From an uncultured Christensenella sp. (GTDB lineage Bacteria; Bacillota_A; Clostridia; Christensenellales; Borkfalkiaceae): DNA of 64,000 nt. Below are positions 58,126 to 64,000 of the stretch, piece by piece (the stretch's first letter is position 1; each line of letters opens with the position of its first letter). Under the pieces are notes generated by a model, which saw only the letters and a program-made list of their open reading frames with translations, had not been told where the DNA came from and did not search any database. The stretch covers positions 107,604 through 171,603 of the forward strand of contig CAJTTC010000002.1 in assembly GCA_910579295.1 (NCBI GenBank), in the 5' to 3' direction. A program made the translations under genes and the position numbers.

Positions 58126-58764
58126 TTAAAGAATTTCCTTGATTTTCGTTATTGCGGCGGTACGGTTTTCAACTCCCAGCTTTAAATATATTGCGCTGAT
58201 ATAGTTGCGCGAAGTGCCGTCGGACAGCTTTAACGCAGAAGCTATCTGTCGGTTTGTAAAGCCGTCTAAAATCATCATAGCAATGCCCGCCTCTCTGTCC
58301 GAAAAGCTGAACGCCCTTTTCAGCTTTATCTCCCTGTCGGAGGACACCATAAGCGCGGCGTCGGTTATCTTTTTGGCGATTTTCGAGGGAAGAATTGTGT
58401 CTCCCGCATATGCGTTACGAATGGCGTCGATGAGCGCGGTAGAACCTATATCCTTTAAAAGATAGCCGCTTGCGCCGTTGTTGATTGCAGACAGTATATA
58501 GTCGCTGTCGTCAAACGTCGTTAAAATAATTATTTTGCACGCGGGCGCGGTTTCCTTTATCTTCTTGGTTGCGGCAACGCCGTTCATATTGGGCATACGG
58601 ATATCCATAAGCACGACGTCGGGCTGAGCCGTTCTGACCATTTCGACAGCTTCCGCGCCGTCGCCCGCAACTCCGCAAACCGTGATATCGCCGCTCGTTT
58701 CAAGTACGCTCTTAATTCCCTCCGCAAGAATTATCTGATCGTCTACAAGCATTACCTTAATCAT
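58126..58764 (-). CDS. NarL/LuxR-family response regulator, LiaR-like
   Basis: A 212-aa regulator with VMLVDDQIILAEGI, phospho-acceptor Asp in DVVLMDIRMPNMNG near residue 54, TTFDDSD and LLKDIGS in the receiver, and a C-terminal LuxR-type helix-turn-helix (FSFSDREAGIAMMILDGFTNRQIASAL). LiaR/VraR-type regulators respond to cell-wall stress in Firmicutes. It lies 25 bp after the kinase and 47 bp before the TIR gene, all in one direction, so it may control this operon itself. Target sites were not identified. Confidence 0.93.
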   Translation of the reverse strand: MIKVMLVDDQIILAEGIKSVLETSGDITVCGVAGDGAEAVEMVRTAQPDVVLMDIRMPNMNGVAATKKIKETAPACKIIILTTFDDSDYILSAINNGASGYLLKDIGSTALIDAIRNAYAGDTILPSKIAKKITDAALMVSSDREIKLKRAFSFSDREAGIAMMILDGFTNRQIASALKLSDGTSRNYISAIYLKLGVENRTAAITKIKEIL

Positions 58765-58789
58765 TTTTATCCTCCCGTACCGCCTTTTT

Positions 58790-60013
58790 TCAGTTTGTTT
58801 TTATCGTTATCTTGATTTCGCAACCGTCGCCGCTCTCGCTCTCGAACACAATGCCGCCGCCGAACGCCGTCGCCTTTTCCCTTATTCCGCGGATGCCGAA
58901 CCCCTCTTTAAAATCGTCGGGAAGTCCGCTTCCGTTGTCCGAAACAGTCAGACACACCCCGTCGCCGCTCGCTCCGAACTCCACGTAGAACGCGTTTGCA
59001 CCGCCGTGCCGTATGCCGTTCGACAGACACTCCTTCAAGCTGTTGGCAATAAACCTGCGCCTGTCCGCCGCGAGCTCCAAATCGCCGATATCACAGCGTA
59101 TTTTCACGTCCGCGCCGTCCATTGTCTGAGCCAAAATCTCTTCAAGCTCCTCTTTCAGCGACATAACGCTTTCGCGCCCCGCAAGCAAATGCACGCTTTC
59201 GCGCATCTGTTCGAGCGCGTTTTTCGCCTGAATGTTGGCTGAAACAATCTTAGCCTTAGCTTCCTCGGGATTGACGTCTATCAACAGCTTAGCCGCTTCC
59301 GTCTGCATTATAACCGCCGTCATCGAATGTCCGGCGTTGTCGTGAATATCGCGGGCTATGCGGTTGCGCTCCTGAAACACCGCCGTTTCGGACAGCTGTT
59401 TGTACGCCTCTTCCAACTGTTTTTTGTTCTCGTCCGCTTCTTTGAGCGCCTTGGTCAGCTTTACATTGTTGCGGTAGAAACCGATAAAGAAGTTCAACAC
59501 GGCGAAATGTATGGCAAGCATAATTACGCCTACGACGCTTGCTGAAACCATATCGAGAATTTCCGTGTACGTCATTTCGCTTACTGTAATGCTCCAACCT
59601 ATGGCGCACGTTACGACAAACAGCACGCAGCTACTGACAAAGACTATTACTTTTGTCTTTAAGTCGGCAATGTTAATGTATAGCTGTGAAAGAATTACGC
59701 AGTACAGACCTGCCAGATACGTACTTCCCGTGAGCAGGCAAATACACAGCAGGAACACGAAGTCGATTGCGTAAACCGCTATACGCGCTTTCAGCGTCTT
59801 GATAAAATACATTTCGAAAAAGCAGAGAGCGTCCAATATTATCGAACAGCACACAAGCGATATGACTTCCCACAGCTCGGGTCCGGGTTTTTTTACCGCG
59901 TACTGCACGCAAATAATTATTTCGAAAACAAACAGGATAATACCTATAATTATCGAAAGCGCTTTCGTCAGCTTTGGCGAAATAAGGCTCTCCGAAGCGT
60001 TCTTATTCTCCAT
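58790..60013 (-). CDS. histidine kinase, LiaS/NarX type (HisKA_3)
   Basis: A 407-aa membrane kinase. Five to six TM helices occupy about residues 15-195 with very short loops, so it lacks a large extracellular sensor and probably senses the membrane or a partner protein. A linking coiled coil leads to the HisKA_3 box AVFQERNRIARDIHDNAGHS with the phospho-acceptor in DIHD, near residue 240; the ATPase domain has NSLKECLSNGIRHGG, LTVSDNGSGLP and GFGIRGIREKATAFGG. Start at 60013 is chosen from AGGCGGGTGATAGCT upstream; the longer ORF lies in the upstream gene. It overlaps the radC-like stop, which couples them. Confidence 0.92.
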   Translation of the reverse strand: MENKNASESLISPKLTKALSIIIGIILFVFEIIICVQYAVKKPGPELWEVISLVCCSIILDALCFFEMYFIKTLKARIAVYAIDFVFLLCICLLTGSTYLAGLYCVILSQLYINIADLKTKVIVFVSSCVLFVVTCAIGWSITVSEMTYTEILDMVSASVVGVIMLAIHFAVLNFFIGFYRNNVKLTKALKEADENKKQLEEAYKQLSETAVFQERNRIARDIHDNAGHSMTAVIMQTEAAKLLIDVNPEEAKAKIVSANIQAKNALEQMRESVHLLAGRESVMSLKEELEEILAQTMDGADVKIRCDIGDLELAADRRRFIANSLKECLSNGIRHGGANAFYVEFGASGDGVCLTVSDNGSGLPDDFKEGFGIRGIREKATAFGGGIVFESESGDGCEIKITIKTN

Positions 60014-60689
60014 AGCTATCACCCGCCTCGCCGAACACAATCCTGTCGGCGACAAAATAACTGAAAATCTCTCCGTCCTCGCCGACTATACAGTAGTCGT
60101 AAAATTTAACGCCGCACAGATTGGTTATTTTGTGTATCCGTCCGCATACAACGTCGTCGTATGGAGTAGGCGCGTTGCCGCCGTGAGCCCGCGTGCTCGC
60201 CACGAACAGCCCGTAAGGACGGTGAACCGACACGCACTTTAAAATTTCGCTCTCGGGCGCCTCCGGAGGATTGCCGTTACTGCCGCGGAAGGTACATATA
60301 CGCCTCAGCCTGCCGTCCTTGTCCATTACGCACAGCTCCAAAACGTCGTCGTCGGGCACGGGACGCGCCGACAGAAACTTTCTGAACTCGGAGGTGTTGC
60401 CTATTACGGCAAAGCTTAAACAGTCGTTGCAACGTTCAAAGGACTTGCCGACGCATACGATATACTGCGCCATACTTTTACCCACGCCCGCCACCGTCTG
60501 CAACTCGGCTTCCGAAGCGCTCAGAACTCCCGCGATATCGCCGAAGCGCGCGATAAGGCTGTGCGCGGTTGCGTTTAAATCCCGCCGCGGGCATGAATTG
60601 AAAAGCAGTATTTCAAGCAACTCGTGCTCGTAAACCATACTGCCGTCCCTTATTTTACCGACAAGTCTGCCTCTGTGTCCCTCGTGCAT
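60003..60689 (-). CDS. RadC/UPF0758-like protein with degenerate JAMM motif
   Basis: A 228-aa relative of RadC. The N-terminal helical part with LIARFGDIAGVLSASEAEL and LQTVAGVGKSMAQYI is the typical RadC UPF0758 domain with a helix-hairpin-helix. The C-terminal MPN domain is recognisable (DDDVLELCVMDKDGRL, VKFYDYCIVGEDGEIFSY), but the zinc motif HNHPSGDPTPS reads RAHGGNAPTPYDD, so one histidine is lost and metal-dependent activity is doubtful. It opens the operon that continues with the kinase, regulator, TIR fusion and phosphatase, and overlaps the kinase by 11 bp. RadC proteins recur in mobile and defence loci but their function is unclear. Confidence 0.78.
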   Translation of the reverse strand: MHEGHRGRLVGKIRDGSMVYEHELLEILLFNSCPRRDLNATAHSLIARFGDIAGVLSASEAELQTVAGVGKSMAQYIVCVGKSFERCNDCLSFAVIGNTSEFRKFLSARPVPDDDVLELCVMDKDGRLRRICTFRGSNGNPPEAPESEILKCVSVHRPYGLFVASTRAHGGNAPTPYDDVVCGRIHKITNLCGVKFYDYCIVGEDGEIFSYFVADRIVFGEAGDSYGE

Positions 60690-60731
60690 TGCTCTATCCC
60701 TAAAATTATTTTAAAATAGCCGTATTTTTAT

Positions 60732-60760
60732 TTTACCATAAAAATAAAAAAGTGTATAAT
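60732..60760 (+). promoter_or_regulatory. pepV promoter
   Basis: TTTACC (60732-60737), 17 bp, TATAAT (60755-60760), about 70 bp upstream of the pepV ATG. Confidence 0.5.
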
Positions 60761-60832
60761 AAAAAGCGGTAATATTTAAGCAAATTTTACGTCAGATTAA
60801 AATTAACTTTTTTGAATGAACGGAGGACTTTT

Positions 60833-62086
60833 ATGGATAAGTATTTTGACGACATTGTGAAGAACCTTTCTCAACTCATTAAGTTTGACTCGTCGCAAGC
60901 GCCCGCAACCGAGGGCAAGCCTTTCGGCGAAGCTAACGCAAAATGCCTCGACTTCTTTTTATCCCTCGCCTCCTATTTGGGCTTCGAGACAAAAAACTAC
61001 GACAACTACATAGGCGAAGTCAAGTTCGGCTCGGGCGAGGACTTTGCCGTGCTTGCCCACCTCGACGTCGTTCCCGCGGGCAACGGCTGGACTCACGACC
61101 CCTTCGGCGGCGAAGTCGACAGGGAAAACGGCAAGATTTGGGGCAGGGGCGCTATGGACGACAAAGGTCCTGCTTTGATTGCGCTGTACGCTATGAAAGC
61201 CATTAAAGACGCGGGAATAAAGCCCAAGAAATGTATAAAGCTGATTGTCGGCTGTAACGAAGAAACGGGCTGGGCGTGCATCGACCACTACAACAAGGTT
61301 GCCAAGATGCCCGAAACGGGAATTTCGCCCGACGCCGATTTCCCCGTCATTTACGCAGAAAAGGGCATAGTGCACCTCACCCTCGCATTCCCCGCCGAAA
61401 ACGCGCAATTCAGCGGTTTAAAGGGCGGCGACAGAGCCAATATGGTATGCGACTACTGCGAGGTTACGGCTGAAAAAAGCGACCTCGCCGAACAATTGGG
61501 GCTGGAATATGCCGCAGGTAAGATAATTTCACGGGGAAAGAGCGCGCACGGCTCTACCCCCGAAAAGGGCGTGAACGCCATAGAAAAAATGTTGGCTTAT
61601 CTCGGGCTGGACGGAATGAAAAAACTGCTGTTCGGCGAGAAGCTGGGTTTGAGCGGCTTCGAGGACGAAACGGGTAAGCTCACCTTCTCCCCCAACCTTA
61701 TAGAGCAACGCGGCGGCGCGATATACGTTACCTGCGACGTGCGTTACCCCGCAACGTATACGTTAAAGAACGTGCTCGAAGTCGTCGATAAGTGCGGCAT
61801 ACCGTACACAATCGAGCACGAGCAAGCGCCCCTTTTCAACGACAGGAACGGCAAGCTCATATCTACTCTTCTCGGCGTTTACAACGAGGTTACGGGCAAG
61901 AACGTTCAGCCCGTGGCTATCGGCGGCGGAACGTATGCGCGCGCGCTTAAATGCGGAGCGGCGTTCGGCCCGGAAGAAGAGGGCGAAGAGAGCACAATTC
62001 ATCAAGCCGACGAATACATTACCTTTGAAAAAATCGACAAGTGCCTTAAAATTTACACCCTCGCTCTGCAACGCCTTTGCTGCTAA
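60833..62086 (+). CDS. pepV: M20-family dipeptidase (PepV-like)
   Basis: A 417-aa zinc dipeptidase, cytoplasmic. Metal ligands: His in VLAHLDVVPAGNGWTHDPFGG, Asp in WGRGAMDDKGPALI, the catalytic Glu and metal Glu in GCNEETGWACIDH, Asp in GISPDADFPVIYAEKG and the final His in STIHQADEYI. A dimerisation/lid domain lies between about 180 and 320. The ATG at 60833 is set by GGAGGACTTTT; 60812 is an upstream in-frame ATG without a site. The gene has its own promoter and strong terminator. It cleaves dipeptides, often beta-alanyl or D-amino acid types; exact specificity unknown. Confidence 0.93.
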   Translation: MDKYFDDIVKNLSQLIKFDSSQAPATEGKPFGEANAKCLDFFLSLASYLGFETKNYDNYIGEVKFGSGEDFAVLAHLDVVPAGNGWTHDPFGGEVDRENGKIWGRGAMDDKGPALIALYAMKAIKDAGIKPKKCIKLIVGCNEETGWACIDHYNKVAKMPETGISPDADFPVIYAEKGIVHLTLAFPAENAQFSGLKGGDRANMVCDYCEVTAEKSDLAEQLGLEYAAGKIISRGKSAHGSTPEKGVNAIEKMLAYLGLDGMKKLLFGEKLGLSGFEDETGKLTFSPNLIEQRGGAIYVTCDVRYPATYTLKNVLEVVDKCGIPYTIEHEQAPLFNDRNGKLISTLLGVYNEVTGKNVQPVAIGGGTYARALKCGAAFGPEEEGEESTIHQADEYITFEKIDKCLKIYTLALQRLCC

Positions 62087-62116
62087 TTTAATTAAAACAT
62101 TAAATATCCTACATCA

Positions 62117-62150
62117 AAAATCCCTTGAACAGATTTGTTCAAGGGATTTT
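62117..62150. terminator. bidirectional terminator after pepV
   Basis: AAAATCCCTTGAACA (62117-62131) pairs perfectly with 62136-62150, loop GATT, with A4/T4 at the ends so that it works on both strands for pepV and the convergent small gene. Confidence 0.8.
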
Positions 62151-62165
62151 GTATAATAAAGTTTT

Positions 62166-62384
62166 TTAATTAACGTCGGAATTATTCTGCGTATAGTTCC
62201 CGTCCGTCGTTTCATTTAATGGCTCGTTGGTTTCTTCTTTCTTTGCCGCTCCCTCCGCCTTTTCCGCCGCCGCGAAATCGCCGAACGGGTCGGCGACCGC
62301 AGAAGCGCTGAACCCTTGCGCACCTCCGTTTACTCCGCCACTTGCCCCGCCGTTGAAGCGCTGAGGTTGCACTTCGGTAATCAT
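62166..62384 (-). CDS. 72-aa low-complexity protein, unknown function
   Basis: Start at 62384 has AAGGAGAACGAG before the ATG; the frame opens further to 62414. The protein begins MITEVQPQRFNGG, has a Gly/Ala-rich centre (ASGGVNGGAQGFSASAV) and an acidic-polar tail with EETNEPLNETTDGNYTQ. It looks disordered. It follows the SGNH hydrolase gene by 46 bp in the same direction. The ribosome binding site and codon use favour a real gene, but no family is recognised. Confidence 0.5.
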   Translation of the reverse strand: MITEVQPQRFNGGASGGVNGGAQGFSASAVADPFGDFAAAEKAEGAAKKEETNEPLNETTDGNYTQNNSDVN

Positions 62385-62430
62385 TACTCGTTCTCCTTCA
62401 AATTGCCCCCGCAATATGCTTGAAATAACG

Positions 62431-63039
62431 TTACATCAGGTGCTTTCTTATCGCCTTAATCGCCGTGTTTGCAATCAGGTTAGAGCCCCTGAACGTAGGG
62501 TGTACGCCGTCCTCGGAATATTCGGAATAGGGGTGACTTTCGCACAAGCCGTTAAACATTTCGTCGTATGCCACAAACTCGTCGCACTTTTCCGCGCATA
62601 TGCGGTGAATAATCTCCAATTCCTTATTGAATACGGGGCGCATACGCTTTTTATCGGGAGCGGGCAACAGGAAAGGCTCTAAGAAAACAACGACTATTCC
62701 CGCCTCCTTCAACATCGTTATAAGCTGAACGAGGTCGCGCTCAAACTGCTCGAAATTGAGTTCCTTACCGTATTTGAATTGGTGAATGGTGTTGTTTATG
62801 CCGATCATTATCACAACGGCGTCGGGCTTCAGGTCGATAACGTCGCGCTGAACGCGGGCGAGAAGGTCGCACACCTCGTTGCCCGAAACGCCCTTATTGA
62901 AAAGCTCGATATCCATATCGGGATAAATGGGGCGCAACTTGTCGGCAAGCACTTTTACATAGCCGTTACCCAATGATTTGTCGTCGTTTCTGTCTCTGTC
63001 GCAATCGGTTATCGAATCGCCGAAAAATACTATTTTCAT
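62431..63039 (-). CDS. SGNH/GDSL-family esterase
   Basis: A 202-aa SGNH hydrolase. The four blocks are present: FFGDSITD (Ser), the Gly block NKGVSGNEVCDLLAR, the Asn block IMIGINNTIHQF and the catalytic Asp/His in EDGVHPTFRGSNLIA. No signal peptide, so cytoplasmic. The family removes acyl groups from lipids, sugars or peptidoglycan; the substrate here is unknown. The ATG at 63039 follows AGGGAGGAAG. Confidence 0.92.
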   Translation of the reverse strand: MKIVFFGDSITDCDRDRNDDKSLGNGYVKVLADKLRPIYPDMDIELFNKGVSGNEVCDLLARVQRDVIDLKPDAVVIMIGINNTIHQFKYGKELNFEQFERDLVQLITMLKEAGIVVVFLEPFLLPAPDKKRMRPVFNKELEIIHRICAEKCDEFVAYDEMFNGLCESHPYSEYSEDGVHPTFRGSNLIANTAIKAIRKHLM

Positions 63040-63187
63040 TTCTTCCTCCCTAATCTAAAACAGCCGTAACAAGTTAAACGTAACACAATCTCATTATGTA
63101 AATCAATTTTACCACAACGGCACGCGTTTCGCAAGCGCTGCGCAAAAATTTTGTATCGTATAATTTTTAAAAGGGTTAAATAAAGCT

Positions 63188-63216
63188 TTGACAAACGCTT
63201 AAAACTGTGATATATT
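63188..63216 (+). promoter_or_regulatory. tRNA-Ser promoter
   Basis: TTGACA (63188-63193), 17 bp, TATATT (63211-63216); the tRNA 5' leader would be about 55 nt. Confidence 0.75.
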
Positions 63217-63279
63217 ATCTAAGCGTTGAGCTTTACGTAACGTAAATCAAAGCGCGACATATAATAATTATATCTATGA

Positions 63280-63370
63280 GCGGACGTACCCAAGTGGCTC
63301 AAGGGGCTCCCCTGCTAAGGGAGTAGGGCGGGAAACTGCCGCGCGAGTTCAAATCTCGCCATCCGCGCCA
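63280..63370 (+). tRNA. tRNA-Ser (anticodon GCU)
   Basis: A 91-nt class II tRNA with encoded CCA (63368-63370). The anticodon stem CTCCC/GGGAG encloses CTGCTAA, so the anticodon is GCT; a long variable arm (TAGGGCGGGAAACTGCCGC) and T-arm GCGAGTTCAAATCTCGC follow. In the acceptor stem GCGGACG/CATCCGC the sixth pair is C opposite A, a mismatch. Confidence 0.95.
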
Positions 63371-63415
63371 ATAAGGGCGTAAGTTGAACACTATCAGCTT
63401 ACGTTCTTATTTTTT
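63370..63415 (+). terminator. tRNA-Ser terminator
   Basis: AATAAGGGCGTAAG (63370-63383, starting in the CCA) pairs with CTTACGTTCTTATT (63398-63411) using two G-U pairs, followed by T5. Confidence 0.8.
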
Positions 63416-63977
63416 AATCCTTTTTATCTTTTAATCTTTTTCTGTCAGGTTCAATCCAAATACTTAAAATATTTGAACTCAACTTTTGCATTTTCTTTAT
63501 TTCCATTGACGCTTTATATATGTCCGTATCTAAATAATATTGTGGAGCTTTAATTAATGTTGAATTGGTTAATATAATTGCTGTTTCCGACTTATTTTCA
63601 ATTTGTTTTAAATAGTTTGAATATAAAATAGGACAATTACTTTTTAATAGTGTAGGCGTATCGTCAAAAATCACTTTATTTATTATATCGCTCGCCCAAT
63701 ATGCGGTAACAGTTAAATCAATAGGGTTTACATAGATATGATTATAAAAATCAATATCTATAATTGCACCGTGAATATTTCCGCTTCCGCCAATAGCTTT
63801 AATCTCGGTGGCAATTTGCTTTTGGTAATTACTAAAATTATCTAACGGCGTTTTTATGTAAGATATAACGTTATCCATATTATCGTAATAATAATTTAAA
63901 GATTTTGATGATAAACCTTTTAATGCTCCGCCATTAAGAATTGATAAGTTACCATTTTGAAATTGCAATATAAACAT
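63414..63977 (-). CDS. 187-aa AT-rich hypothetical protein
   Basis: A 187-aa protein with no signal peptide. The start at 63977 begins MFILQFQNGNLSILNGGAL; the centre has GSGNIHGAIIDIDFYNHIYVNPIDLT and YWASDIINKVIF, a motif I have seen in small uncharacterised Firmicute proteins. The codon use is clearly AT-richer than that of the core genes, and it lies immediately after a tRNA gene, which is a common integration site; acquisition by transfer is likely (inference). The upstream neighbours are outside the window. Function unknown. Confidence 0.65.
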   Translation of the reverse strand: MFILQFQNGNLSILNGGALKGLSSKSLNYYYDNMDNVISYIKTPLDNFSNYQKQIATEIKAIGGSGNIHGAIIDIDFYNHIYVNPIDLTVTAYWASDIINKVIFDDTPTLLKSNCPILYSNYLKQIENKSETAIILTNSTLIKAPQYYLDTDIYKASMEIKKMQKLSSNILSIWIEPDRKRLKDKKD

Positions 63978-64000
63978 ATAATTTCAAAGTCATTATTTTC

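Overview
The window looks like chromosome of an uncultured, spore-forming, anaerobic Gram-positive bacterium of the Clostridia; a gut Christensenellales-like lineage would fit, but that is inference. Supporting signs are spoIVA, RNase J, type III glutamine synthetase, a T-box leader, the TrhP/TrmR tRNA modification pair, strong GGAGG-type ribosome binding sites, and many promoters of the TTGACA-17-TATAAT type. Most of the window is housekeeping DNA; the central part is accessory.

Layout. 1-2.3 kb: pyrG (3' part outside the window) and dapF. 2.4-5.4 kb: ECF sigma factor, likely membrane anti-sigma, and a YfbK-like von Willebrand lipoprotein. 5.5-9.6 kb: purA, a DUF805 membrane protein, glnN. 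9.7-17 kb: dinB, ferritin, aroA, trhP, trmR, RNase J. 17.1-19.6 kb: an 836-residue protein made of about 18 short helical repeats. 20.1-22.6 kb: serC-serA and a 53-aa ORF whose ribosome binding site lies in the terminator hairpin. 22.8-29.8 kb: spoIVA, an ATP-grasp ligase, an esterase, a lysophospholipase-like hydrolase, a GH3 beta-glucosidase. 30.0-31.7 kb: T-box leader and trpB2. 31.9-35.1 kb: a YhaN/YhaO (SbcC/SbcD-like) pair. 35.4 kb: tRNA-Gln(CUG).

35.5-48.4 kb is the accessory region. It holds a MobV relaxase with an apparent non-AUG start and a pMV158-like oriT just upstream; a structured untranslated stretch; a two-component system with an FtsX-type ABC transporter whose two promoters share a repeated operator; an XRE regulator followed by an HD + Hsp90-like ATPase gene cut off by an inverted Rhs fragment; an ADP-ribosylglycohydrolase with a 95-aa partner; and a short-chain dehydrogenase remnant.

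48.5-63.0 kb is mostly core again: rpsF-ssb-rpsR with a probable S6:S18 leader hairpin, a 942-aa lineage-specific surface protein, cca, a lipid kinase with a SpoIIE-type phosphatase, then a minus-strand operon (RadC-like, LiaS/LiaR-like two-component system, TIR protein fused to a NagB-like domain, HAD phosphatase), pepV and an SGNH hydrolase. tRNA-Ser(GCU) and an AT-rich hypothetical gene close the window.

The strongest candidate for an undescribed system is the 56.1-60.7 kb operon. It joins a TIR domain that keeps its putative NADase glutamate to a sugar-phosphate-isomerase fold that has lost its catalytic motif, directly downstream of a cell-envelope-type two-component system.
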